Source: Notospermus geniculatus (lineage: Eukaryota; Nemertea; Pilidiophora; Heteronemertea; Lineidae). Taken from it: 64,000 nucleotides of DNA. Shown here piece by piece: positions 47,775 through 60,700 of this stretch (the stretch's first letter is position 1; the number at the start of each line of letters is the position of its first letter). The notes below the pieces were generated by a model. It did not search any database and was not told the origin of the DNA. It worked only from the letters and a program-made list of their open reading frames with translations. The stretch is taken from positions 6,894-70,893 of the forward strand of contig NMRB01001754.1 of NCBI GenBank assembly GCA_002633025.1, in the 5' to 3' direction. Both the position numbers and the translations under genes were made by a program.

Positions 47775-50700
47775 GTATCTACACACATGAAAAACATCCT
47801 CTGGCCTGTGATCGTCAGAAATCGATTGATGAGAATGCCGACATTATTGTGGGCATGATATGAGTGCGATCATGCTTCGGAAAAAACTAATTAGTTCAAG
47901 CTAATTAAGCCCCGAGGATTTGTTTGTATGGTGGTTGAGGCTAAGGATCCCTCCCGGGGCAACCGATACTCGATGCAAATATCCGTTTGTTTGATTTCCC
48001 TGCGAGACCTTGTGGTCGGTGATGATCCCATGAGAGCTTGACCCTTCGCTTTATAATAGAGGAATGGTGTAGATATGGTAATGTTTGTATATAGCAACGG
48101 GTGGGAGAGTGGTGAATTAGCCGCAAATTGATCATGATAGTGCTTTATTAGTGGGTTTTCGCAACGGCCTCATTCGCCTACGACAACTTTTAGCGAGGAT
48201 TTCTTCCAATTAAAGCCTACACGAACGAGGTGATCCATTGTTAAACGTTGTCGAACTGGAATATTTTTAGAAACATTTTTAGAAAAATATTTCTTGTATA
48301 GGCCCTATAACGAAAAAGACATGTACAATTTTTTCGAATAAAGCAATACTTTTTGCAGATGATTTTTTTCGTTGGATAAAGGCCTTTGTAACGTGAATGT
48401 GATTAGTGCGTATATAAAGTTATTCAATAAAGCAACCAGCCGCCTGCCACAGACCTGTTATAAAAGTAAGGTGATCGACGCTACCGATCGGGTCTTCACG
48501 GGTTCTTGATTATCTCGAGGCGGCTCCTCCGCCCGTCCCGTTTGTCAAACGAGATGTTCTTCTTTCTCAACCTATAAACATAAATCTATGTAATTTCATA
48601 TTCAATTAACCTGGGACCCCCGGGGGAGTGTCTAGAATAGGCGTCTAATTGAAATACCGTGCACGACTGCAGGGCCTTTTCCATCTCGCGGGAAACCTGA
48701 TTAGCTGCAGATGAATTCGTACAGATAGCATTTAAAAAAGTGAAAAATTATTGATGACAACATAAAAATGCGCCTTTCTGGGCAGACGAGAGTACAGCAA
48801 CACTTCATCATTGCTGGTCTACTTTCTTTCCAAAGTCACTCAAGGCGTGACCAGATTTTAACGATATCGTTAAAATGTGAAGTAATCCTGTTGGGTTTTC
48901 GGAACTAACTCCAAATTTAATTCCTATGAAATATCTGTGATATCTGAAAGTCGTATTCGCTGAATTCGGTGGTTAGAGTTGCGATGATAGCGAATTATTG
49001 TTGATAAAGGTGTGATGATATCGCACCTTCAGCGTTTATTGACTAATGATTGGTCAGCGTTTGGCAGGTCCCACACCTGATCAACACGATATGATACACC
49101 AATCTATGGTGATAAGCTGTGGAAACAGTAATGAAGATTCCATACCGGTATATCATAAATAATGAATACATTGGCCATATATCAAAGGTTAGATTACGAT
49201 GACAGGTTATACCCGAAACGCCGGGAAACAGTCAGAAAAAAGGTTGGCCGGTGCCGGTTTTGATTTTTTTGTCACGAGAGTCGTCATCGCAACCCGAAAC
49301 CTCCGAGGTGACAGCCACTGATGTTGGTAAAGAAACCGAATGCATTATAAGAGAAACGCACCCCACCTCAATACATGTATGTGTCTGAGAGTTGGGTCAG
49401 TTCATTAATGCCTGTGGGGGGCACAGTAATTGGCTTGTACATGATTTTATACATGATTACTGCACTGAAAGTGGCCTATAAACACCCCTGTATTGAAATA
49501 TCAAATATCTATATTCAATTTTTTGGATGTGGTTAAAATTTTACAAGCAAACGCTGATGTGAAACGCCGCGGATTTCTTTATGAAGTGACCTAAACAAGA
49601 TCGAAATCATTGCTCAGAACTGGCGAAAAGGCAGGAAACATAAAAACAACATCTTCAGCTGCATGTGCTTTTGATTTACCGCCAAGTGAATAACGCAAAT
49701 TCCCGGGTTTATGGAATGGTTTAATCATGTCCATTGACCTGGTAAGAAATATGTTGCGGTACCTATCTTCATGATCTATGTTCGATAATACATTACTGTA
49801 TATGATGCATACGATTTTACGGCAATTGAAGTTGCAATGAAACGGAAACTGGGTTCATTGAACATAAGATGAACGCAACAGCGAGTTAGCGTGATCAAAT
49901 ATGGAGAAATTTTTTCTCAAACATTTGCTTTTAACACAAACTCATCCCAAAGGTTCGATGGACTCTTTCATCTTATAATACAATTGATTCATTTTCGTGG
50001 AGTACTCCTCAAACAGAATACTTTCTCGTTCTTTCTAGAATAATGGGTAAAAATGATTAATCTTGTTCGGATCTGTCGCGGAAATATTATTCCAAACACT
50101 AATTCAAACACAGCTTATTTTTCAGTATCTGTTCCCAGTAAAAATCCTCCTCGTTTGATGTGCTCCAAAGTAATTTGGAAAAAGGGTCTGCATGGATGGA
50201 GGTACATGCAGCCTGGTGAAATAGGAACTAGGCCAGTCATATGCCTCGGATGGAAGGCATACAGTCACTGACATATTGATTATCACTTAAATGTACATGC
50301 AAGAGTTGAACCAAAATGACCCTTGGAAAATCAGGGTTTGGAGTATGAAATGGCCAACTGTACAAATGCTACCCACATGCTGCCGTACTTCAATGAACTA
50401 TCGAATTCGTTTTAAATTTATTCGAAGGTGCACACCTGCATCTTTGTGTACAGACTTGCCGAATCAACACGCGATTGGGCTCAAAGCCAGTTTTATATAA
50501 AACAAAAAAAACACGGTACATTTTGAACTGTCAAGTTCGCGTTACTTTTCGGAAGTAGCAATGAGACTAACTTTACATTGGTGTAAAGCACAGTTACCAC
50601 ATTTTGACAGGTGTTAAAACAATTCCGGTATGTAGGCCTATTTATTCTTTTGAATTATACGTCTGTTCATGTAGGTGTATTTTTCATATTATGTTTTCTA

Positions 50701-51383
50701 CGTGTTTGATATCACGTTTTACGAACGAAAATCGCTAAAACATCATCTGCTATATTCCTTTAGCTTGATTGGTCAAAATTACCTCGTCCTCATGCACAAC
50801 ACAAAGAATCATTGCTTTATGTGCAGGAATCCAAAAGTTTATGAAATTATAGGCCAATATTCGTGTTGAAAAAAATGCAGTTGGCTACTTGACTATTATC
50901 ATGAAGTAATGCAAAATCGTCCGGTATTTTGATATAAAATGGCAAATTCCCACCTACCTTTTGTAAACATAAACACAGCATATCCACTAAAATAAATAAT
51001 CCAAGAAGTTAGAATACCGAGACTGACAACATCCGATACGCAGGGGATACTGTAATCGGGGAAGCTGTCGATAGCGATCAGCGATTCCTGGTTCGCGATA
51101 CTGGTGGCGGCATCTAGCAAATTCGCTCTTGTCGCTAAAGTCAAAGAGGCAACGGTAGGCAACTGCTGTTACGGATCTGTAGGCCTAGCAATTACTCATT
51201 ACTGCACATTGCGGCTGAAAAAGACATATCGGGCGCTATTTCAACCTTGAAACGCTAGATTGATTATTACTGAAAGGGATAACGCACTAAGCTTGACTAA
51301 CGTTACCATTGGCAAGGCCATCTGAAGATCTGAAAAGACAAAGCCAACCCATCCGACACATACTGTATATGAAATCTGCACAA

Positions 51384-51790
51384 ATACTCTGGTTTCGTGT
51401 TTTTAACACACCTTTCAGATATTCAAGGCGGGCACTGAACCCCCGCAATAGGTACACAAAGGGTCTTTTCAGTTCATTCACCACGGATGACCAATCGCTG
51501 GGCCGCACGGTGTCTGCACCGCTCGAGACGTCTAGGCCTTTTCGGGCTATCTAGTCCACTTGGTCAATTTCATTCAGCTCCTACTGACGGCCGAACGCCG
51601 CAAGGATACCAAACCATTCATAGTCTGATCAGTTACAACATGCGGTCAACTAAATTCAATCCTCCCCCGCCCTATCTCCACCTTGGCCTTTTAGTCCAAG
51701 AGGCCTATTGTCATACTCAATGCGTATTACGATGGAGGCGGTCTCACCACCTTGTAATGAAGGTGTGTTAAAAACACGAAACCAGAGTAT
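51384..51790. repeat. Inverted repeat, 31-bp perfect arms 345 bp apart
   Basis: Bases 51384-51414 (ATACTCTGGTTTCGTGTTTT...) and 51760-51790 are exact reverse complements. The interior (51415-51759) shows no transposase. This could be a DNA transposon with terminal inverted repeats. Confidence 0.85.
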
Positions 51791-51819
51791 GTTTTGGATA
51801 TAGGCCTACTTCCTACTCA

Positions 51820-51955
51820 TTAGGGAGTTTTCGCAAAGCCCCCGAAACGCCAACGCGAACGCCAAACTCATTGTTCAATGCCACGAAGAGAGCACCGAAC
51901 AAAAGGATAGACGTTCGCGTTGGCGTTTCGGGGGCTTTGCGAAAACTCTATAATA
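51820..51955. mobile_element. Fold-back element, about 43-bp arms
   Basis: The left arm GAGTTTTCGCAAAGCCCCCG continues AAACGCCAACGCGAACG. The right arm (about 51911-51955) is its reverse complement. The loop is about 47 bases. It starts 30 bases after the previous inverted repeat. Confidence 0.85.
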
Positions 51956-54115
51956 TTTTTATTACATGTACCCGCACGTAGCGGTTGTAGTAGTGCTGAA
52001 TAATTGATGCAAATAACCGAATTCTCTTCAGAACATCCTCGTAAACAAACAAACTTGTTGTTCTGAGAGTATTTTGATGCTCGCAATTCATTTTGGGTTC
52101 TTCATTGTGCCACGTTATATGGCTTAGTTTACCATAGTATTGGGGAATGGAGGAGGAGGAGGCCACTACGTGAATAGAAACAGTAACCTTAGCTATGTAT
52201 ATGTTACAAACCTATCCCAACGTTTCGACGTAAATATTGGTCTTTCTTCTTCAGGGAATTGAAAAGTTTCCCCGTACAGATCAGAATCAGAAATAGAACC
52301 CTTCCCTAAGTTACTCGCACGACATTCCTCCTGTTTGCTGATTAAACGACTTAATGTAAATGTACTTTCCATCCATTGATCAATTGCCTTGAATATCAAA
52401 GGCTTTCTGTTTCGATTGACCAAATTCTATACAGCTTAGAAACCTTTATAAATTAACAAAAATAACTATACATGTACTCTTATTAATTGATTGAAAGATA
52501 TCGACCAAGTTATTTTCCCAATATCAAACAGCATTGACAATGCCGATGAAGCCCGATATGCATTAAAAACATCGATGGTAGAATTTCAAAAATTTTCTTT
52601 CCAATCTAAGTTCCAATACCTGTAGGCCTACTTGTACTGTTGGCCTACACGTATTTCTGGATATACATTTACATGTGCACTACATGTAGGGCGGCCGTAT
52701 ACTAAAGGTGTCGTCTTAGATTGGTCCGATCTCGCTGAAAGGATTAACCACGTGATCGGCCGGAAAAACGCGTTGATTGGTTGACAACCGCGATTGTTCA
52801 TTTGTTGAATGAGAGCGACCAATCAACGCCACGTTAGGCCGATCGACCACGTGTTATGGACGACATGCGCTATCTCAGTATTTAACCCTATCGGTGAAAT
52901 CTTGAACCAATCTAGTGTTTAGCCCATCGATGACGCTTCCGTGGCATGTCTCCTGTCTAGTCTGAATGTAAATTTGTTTGTCTGTTGTTTGATTTTCACT
53001 CCAGATCCTTTCATTCCAAACTCGTCTTCTTCAACGTTTGTTTGCTTTGCTCCTTTTCACATTTTGCATGAGAAAGTCGGTTGCTTGGCAGCCAAGTTTC
53101 GAGTCTCAGCTTCCAGTGAGAGGTTTTGTCGAACCCCTGGTGAGACCAGAAAGGATGTTCACCTGCTTGAGTTTACACCATGACAACCAAGGACAGTGCA
53201 TCTCCATTATTGTTCAAATTGGCAAAATTGAGTGGAGTGATGTCTGCTTTCGCCCACGTGCGATACAAGTGCCCAGGGCAACTTTATTCCAATACTTGGC
53301 TTGTTTTTGACCGATATTTGCAATATTACAGAGCGATTGACCTGATTTTAATGCAAATGAAGGTTTCAAAAGAAGAGAAAGTGGGTATAACGATGCCGTT
53401 TGATTACCAGGATATTCAATCCGATCGAACGCTGTCACTGAATCGAGCATGCATTTTATGACTTTAGAGGGTGGAGATAGAATCGCCATTATGACGTGAT
53501 CATCTGAAAATCTGCCGTCGTTGAAAAACGCCGTTGATTGGTAGAAAACTATTGGTGCTCTTTTGTTGACCAATCAGCCCGTTGGAGACGACAATCACGT
53601 GATTATAGATAGCAGGCATCTCAGTATTTTACTGACCTGTGAGACCGCGACCAATCGGTGAAAAGGGCGATGTCAAGTGTCAGCGTACTGTGTGCCTGTA
53701 GCACCGATTCTTCTCACACGGTTCCCGAGAGTCGGTGATCGTCACCTTTGATCATACAATAGGCTAATCTCTTCATTAAGTATTCACGTACACACATCTT
53801 CGTACTTTCACTGTCCATGTTTCACTCAGTGATGCTGGTCAGGAAATCTGTTGAACGCTCAAGAACATGTATTTGTAATATTCACCGCCTAATGATAAAC
53901 ACGATGCACTCAGCGTGAGGTTCCTTTCCAATTCATATTGCTGTCCGTGTGGTGGCTGTTGAAGACAAACTGTCTATTCATGTATGGCTAGGTGTACCAA
54001 GGTCATGCCCGTGGCGAGGGGCACGTGTGTGGTTCGATAACGCCACGTTTCTTGTCATTAAAACACGAATGACAACAGCGCATCTGAAACTGTGGTTGGT
54101 TTGTCTCCAGTTTAT

Positions 54116-54296
54116 ACGAGCACTAGCCTACTCCAGTGCGAGTTTTTTCGTACAAGTTGGCTCTCCGTGGGAAAATCAGCCGTAGAAATCTACATTTGTT
54201 CTTTTTCCTCCAGCTACGAGCACTAAGCGCTACTCCACGTGCGAGTTTTCTCGTACACGTTGGCTCTCTATGGGAGACTCACCCGTAGAAATCTAT
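54116..54296 (+). repeat. Direct repeat, about 80-bp unit, 2 copies 100 bp apart
   Basis: Copies 54116-54194 and 54216-54296 share ACGAGCACTA, GTGCGAGTTTTxTCGTACA and CCGTAGAAATCTA, with about 15% differences. Confidence 0.8.
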
Positions 54297-55214
54297 AGGC
54301 AGTCGTTTTGTTACTGGTCGAGGCGTACACCTTGTAATGGGGAATAGGAGCTGTCATTCATTTGACCAATAGGTGTCACTTCGGCCCAATTCAATGCCAA
54401 GTGGACCCTTTCATGCTTCAATGAGCACCAATCAGGAGAGTTTTCTTTTGTATTGGTCCGCTAGAACTTTGCTGCCATCTTTCGGCAATAAGCGCGGCTG
54501 ACTGCTCCTATTGCCCATTGAGAGCCATCTCGCACCAAAAAGCTTTCTTGGAGATCGCCTTTATTAGACAGCCCAGAAGTCGTTTTTCTTCAACGAACGT
54601 TCGAGGTAGCTGCTTCTCTTGGTCTTCGGGGAAAAAAGTCTTATCAAGCAATCACCTCGACTCACGACACTACACCTACTCTATCTCTGGTCTCGTTCTT
54701 CCACGCACATCAGTGCACCATTAGGCGAAAGATACTAAACACCAACCGTTTAGTGACAAACTGTCATAAAAATAAAATCTGTTAGCTTGGTTTAAAAACA
54801 TGGTAAGTCGCTGAGGTGACGTGGAACTTCTAAGGTATTATTCTTGTGCGGTCTCAGTAGACGTCGTAAAGACGCCCACGGGTGGATCTATTTCGTATTG
54901 CGCTTGTGATTTAGACGAACACTGAGAAATATTCGTTGAACAAAAAAAATCGTGACGTCACAAGAATAGGAGTGAGTTTCTATGGTAGTACATTGTATAA
55001 GTATATAGGTTTCAAATTCACAAGAAAAAAATGAAATGAGTCATTTGAGACAGAAGGGCAAATCCCAATGCAAGGTGCTTTTGAGCAGTGGAATCAAATA
55101 ACCTATAAAACGGGTGTGTCTATGACATGGAAACGGAAAATTAAACTGGCAAATGCACATCGACACATCAATTTTTAATTTGCGCTGGATTCATTAACGC
55201 AGAGTGAACGTGCG

Positions 55215-55513
55215 TGTGAAACCGTGAACCTATTTTGTGCAATCGTAAACCTATTTTTCTGAAACCCTCAACCTATTTTGTGCAATCGTGAACCTATTTT
55301 TCTGAAACCCTCAACCCATTTTGTGCAATCGTGAACCTATTTTTCTGAAACCCTCAACCTATTTTGTGCAATCGTGAACCTATTTTTGTGAGACCGTGGG
55401 CCTATTTTTGTGAAACCGTCAACCTAATTTGTGAACCATAAACCTATTTTTGTGAAACCGTAAAAAACCTATTTTTGTGAAACCGTGAACCTATTTTTGT
55501 GAAACCGTGAGCC
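55215..55513 (+). repeat. Minisatellite, about 21-bp unit, about 14 copies
   Basis: Units alternate GTGAAACCGTGAACCTATTTT and TGCAATCGTGAACCTATTTTT, with a higher-order 42-bp period in the first half and simpler 21-bp copies at the right. Confidence 0.95.
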
Positions 55514-57716
55514 AATCTTGGGGACGACGACGCTCAGACAACGCAAACATACTTTCTCGGATGAATTATCTAATGGCATAGAGGTTTTACATATTGAGCA
55601 ACTATCTTCCATGTAATATCCTGGAAAGAAAAAGCTGAGCAAACCATAGCCGACCAAACAACCTTTGAAGTCGATCCTTTGCTAAAAGAGCCAGCCAATC
55701 TCACTTTGGTTGCCTTGATCTTCCCGGAGTAATTATCATATCCGTAACGTGACTCAACCGGCAAACATGGAAGCGACATACTTTTTCTCTCCTGTGCTNC
55801 CATTGCGAGTGGTGAATTCACTGGCCAGAATGTCATGATTCCTCGAATACCACTTCTTCCAAGTGACTGCCCATTCGAACGGCTGGGTTGCACAAAACTC
55901 ATGTTAGCGCTAACATCATGTTAAATGACGTAAAATGAAAATGGATTTTGACGGGCTGATTTGTGACGTAGATGTTGATTTGGAAGACGCTGATCGGCGA
56001 TACGCATGGACAGTTGGGCCCTCCGTGGGGTGCTCACGAGTAGGAAAATCCGACCTGAAAATCCCCGTCCACAGCAAAATAGTTCCTTCTGCAACTAATC
56101 TTTAGGTTGGTATCAATCGAAATTCACCCGTCATTTGACGGGTACTTTGCTAGTCCTAAATAAGCAGTGAAACACGATGGCATTTTTCTTAATTCCAAAT
56201 TCATTGTCTATGTAGGCCCAAACCGTTCGACTTCTAGAGACCTTCTTCAAAACCACTTACCATTAGGCCTACTAGATCTCTCTTACAAAACCATGACTAT
56301 CAATAAGCTCTAAATGACGTCCAGGTGATGACCGGGGGCGAGCATTGGTGGAATTGGACCAATCAGCGACTGTGTTGGAATCTCTCCATGGCGACGGACG
56401 CCAACCCCCGCTCATGAGCACGTCCACCGTTGATCGGGAAATGATGCGTCTGCACTGTAATAGACTGTCCAAATGAACGAAGACGCAACTATATATTTTA
56501 TGTTACCATAAAATTTATTTGTCAGTCGATCCAGTGGATCTGAACTAATTGGCAGGTAAAAGAGAGGCTACTGACGGCGCTTTCCGGTGCGATCATTAGA
56601 CTGGTTCTACTACCCAACGACAGATGGCCACTGATTGTCGGGCAGCAGAACCAGGCATCATCCACATTTCACTACTATCGCCATCTTTGAGACAGCAGTG
56701 GAACTGATAAGCTACCACCGGATTGCGGCGATCAGCTGTAGGCCCCTGATATTGGAAGACGCGCTGCATGTACACACTACTTGTAGGCCTACATGCGTGA
56801 ACATTTCATATGTTCCTCATTATTACATGTATTATTGCTACATGTATTTACAGTGAATCATGAAACATAAAATGATGAAGACATGAATGGTTTAGGACAG
56901 TTTAATGAGCGCCACCATGGCTCCACGCAAATGGCTGAGATATTCTACTGTTTTCGACAGAACTCTCACGTGGAGCAGCAAGGGAGAATACTCAGATGAA
57001 ATTCTATGCTAAATCGCAGCACGTTGACTGTTTTTCATATTCTGCCCATCTTTTACATCTGTCCACGAACTGCTGCCTAACTTTCCGAACAGTAAACGTC
57101 CGATTTTGTGCTATGAAAATACTCCGACGAGTATCAGATGAGTAGGTTGGACACGAGTGGATTTTGCTGGAAAAAAAGAAAATTCAATTAGTTTCGTGTT
57201 TATTGAGTGAGATTCACTCCAGGTGGAGTATCAGACTGCGAGTTTACTCAAAAAGTGTGAACGCTCACTCTGAATTCTCACTCTTTACGGAGTGGTGCCT
57301 AGTCGCACTGAGACTCCATGAAAGTATTTTGGGAAAGCAACTCAGTGGTGACGTTTGGTCTCATCGTTACACTGAGGGCCATGAATTCTTAATTCCTGCG
57401 CATATTATGAACAGAGTCGATCTTTCCGGATGTAAATATAGTAAGCATAGGCCCGAAGCATTCTTTGTGAGGTACTCGGAAAAAGCATGGCACAAATGGT
57501 CGGAAAGTGTGCGCCGAAACTTTGTTGACTTCAGGCTTGATTTTCTTGTCGACTTCAGTAACAACACACAAATGCTTCCGAGCACTACAGTCCCCTCTTG
57601 GAAGTTTATTTGCTGACTTCAGATTTTTCTACGCCTTTTTCATTCACAACTTCTCGTCTCTCCGAGCTTTTGGTCTAAGATTTTGTAAAAGCGAATACGT
57701 CCCTCCAGACACTTAC
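55514..57716. other. Region downstream of the cholinesterase exons; last exon not located
   Basis: The final esterase exon should lie here on the minus strand and enter in phase 2. I found no reading frame with the family's terminal WP...YL pattern and a matching acceptor. A minus-strand frame at about 57389-57560 has a weakly esterase-like end (GPMLTIFTSGKIDSVHNMRR) but its phase does not fit. The plus-strand ORF 57164-57616 (150 codons) is unrecognised. A single N is at 55799. Confidence 0.35.
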
Positions 57717-60700
57717 CCAGTCTTGGCAAAATCCGTCAATCCTTTCATAATTTTCACTGAAATACTTTTATCTCTCTTCGAGTATTTCTTTAGTCCGTAA
57801 GACACTAGTTTCTCATTGTAGTCTTCGCGTAAAGGAACGCCAAATATCCACTGGAAATAAAAGATGATACCAGTTGTCGGAGTTTTTAAGATGATATTGC
57901 GGAGAACAAGTAAAGAGTTTTAACAATAGTCATGCAAGAAAGTGGTTAGTGCCCGCGGGTTAAAACCTAACAATTGCATTCTCTCATGCAGTCTTTCTCA
58001 TTGCTTACGAAGTTTCTGGCTGTTTTTAAAGAGAAGATGCCTTCGGTAGAAGTTATCTAGACAAGAAATCTTCTATTCCAGCTAATATGTTTTTTAAGAA
58101 GTCACCTACTTAGCACCTACTTAGCTTTATCACCACAGAAACCTTACAACAAAATCTGAAATTCGGTGCGTGGGAAGGCCCTATAGACCAGGGTCGACCG
58201 CACAGAAAGTCCGGCATTGCTTTCGGTGCCTATCGGCGGTTTAGTTAATGGGAAAATGCGTTAGAACTAACTGCCGATAGGCGCCGGTAGCACTATCGGA
58301 CTTTCTGTGCGGTCGGCTCTGGAATGGTGCGGATACCAACAAATCTCATGATAAATTTCAACGCTGTACCTGAATATCAGCACCGTGATAGACGCCGATC
58401 CATTTCGGCCATACTCCGTTAGATGCTCTGTACTGAAAGTCATATAGATACACGTTGACATTCTCCATCCTTGAAAATGAATCAGAGAAGTCCAATACAG
58501 GACATTTCATGGCCCTGTCCCCCTGGAGAGCATCGAGATCTTGAAGTAGTAAATTCCCATTCCCCTCGTCTCCCTTGGAGTAATCGTTTATGACACTGGT
58601 TTGTATAGCTGGAGGTAAATCTTTAGTTATCGTTCGTGCAAAGCTTTGAAACTGTGAAAATGTTATTGGGTTTTCATCCCGAGTTTCTTTGAGACTTCCG
58701 TGAAATGTATAAAGCTGCCAATAGGTGGCTTCGTTCTTGTTGTAGCCAATCACGACGTCGGGTTTCGAGTCGTAACGTCCCGCGCGAATTAACGAGATCG
58801 GGTTGTCCTTAACAAACGAACCATCCACTGTTGGTACCCATGGAAAACGAAGTGAGTTAGTGACGATGTAATCCTTGTAATTAAACGTGAGGTCTTCAGC
58901 AGAACGGGACCTGTAAGATCAGGTGAAGCAAAGTAAATTTGAAGAATACATGTATGTTCTGTACCTCTAGACTGAAAGCGTCACGATTGAAACCTGTGCC
59001 GACACTGAGAAGGCGTTCGACTGTGTTGAGCAGAAACCCTCGCTGATTTAATTTACCGGCCGAAAAGACCCCGTGCGTCGGATACATGTACTTCCCACGC
59101 ATTTCTACATGTATCCCTCTCGTTGATAAATGGATTACAGTTAACAGTACCTACCGAAGACATTTGAGTATACTAGCTCCATCATGATGTGCGCAATTCA
59201 CCCGTTTTAAATAAAAGTCCGCCCTCTTTTTCGCTTCGTTCTTGCTCATGAAACCCCAAGGGCTCGACGGGGATCCACTCTCCATAATCGCCCGGTGAAA
59301 AAGTCCCCTACTTTTTGTGGACAGAATGTGATAGCCGATACTTGCTGCACCTGCGCTCTCACCAAACAACGTGATGCTGTTCGGGTCACCACCAAATTTC
59401 TGTATGTTCTTCTTGATCCACTTGAGGGCCAGTAGTTGATCTTCTAGTCCGAAATTTCCTTTAAGTATAGAAACAGAACGTTGATATATGTCATTAAGAG
59501 GTCGGCAACCACCTGCCATGGACTTACGATCTGCCGGACCTGATAGCCCGAAAGAGAATACCGGGTAGAAAGTTACATCGAACTGCTTGAAGCCCCTGGA
59601 CTTCCCCCGACGGAAGATGCCGTGTCCATAGGGAAACTCTACCTTCCCCAGGCCATCCACTTGCTTGGGTAGTTCTTTCACCGCTGCGAAGGAAAGGTCG
59701 AGGAGTATGTCTGACTAAGTAACGGACTCCTACCTTTAACTTCACCATCCCCGGTGGCGAAGAACCCAAGAATGGCAGTCCGGTAGCTGATCGAGACAAC
59801 AACGACGTCGTTGTAAGCCGCTAAGGCTGAGCCGTTGTAAAGGTCCAGGGTACTGGCTCCGTTGTAAAAACCACCGCCAAATATCCAGACCTGCGAAAGA
59901 TCAGTAATGAAGTGGTGGATTGAATCGGGGTATGATACAGAACTTTCAGCGCTCATCCCTCTTCTTAAGGAAATCAAACTTGCCCTCGTTCGGCGATACA
60001 ATTTATCATCACGTCAANTGTTAATACCTACTTCATCTTGATTCTGCCATCGCGCAACCAAGAACAATGGAAACGGGCGGGCCAGAGAGCGAACAATAAG
60101 GTTTCCTTTACGGTCAGCTGATTCGATAGAAGGCATAAACCAGGCATTGTCTGCTTTATACTTCATCGGATACTGCCATTGTACCAACAGAAACAATGGA
60201 AGCGGGAGAGTGAACAATAGCATTTTCCGCACGATTGAGTATAAAACCAATTGGCTCATTACAGTGGTAGCATTAAGGATTTTTTTCCATGAGTCCATTT
60301 TTTTCAAGTGGACTCTTTTTGCCTCAGATTGCTTGAAAATGAGGAGTCCAAATTCGATTTCCATGAGTCCAAATAAATGGACTCGTTTGCAGGGAAGACC
60401 AGCAAATATGAAGCGTCCATCCACTTTTTGATGAAAAAGGGGGCACTCTGCGATACATAGGCCTATATTTAAGTCTTCACAGATTCTAACAGAGGCAGCT
60501 CACATCCCTGGCTGGCTGCTGCGTCTGCCTCCTTCTTGCACTCCGAAATGTTCACCAAGCAGTTTGATTTCTTCATCGCCATAGCTACTGATGGCGCCAT
60601 CACCAGGGATATTCTTTGGGCTGAAGATTTCAAGGGCTTTGGAAGCTTGATTGCTCTTTTTGTAGGAGTTCTTGAAATAAAATGAACAAGCTTCGCTTCG

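Larger units (their letters stand above)
47775..55214. other. Intergenic DNA, no genes recognised
   Basis: 7.4 kb with no supported gene. It contains the long-range inverted repeat 51384-51790, the fold-back 51820-51955 and the tandem duplication 54116-54296. Partly similar stretches with CACGTG-like motifs and CCAATCA occur near 52740-52860 and 53500-53620. Confidence 0.5.

Noticed and set aside
57389-57571. Terminal exon of the cholinesterase
   Set aside because: The end of the frame looks faintly esterase-like, but there is no acceptor in phase 2 and the conserved Trp-Pro is absent.
57164-57616. 150-codon plus-strand ORF
   Set aside because: No family similarity. It overlaps the region where the missing esterase tail is expected on the other strand, and its composition is not gene-like.
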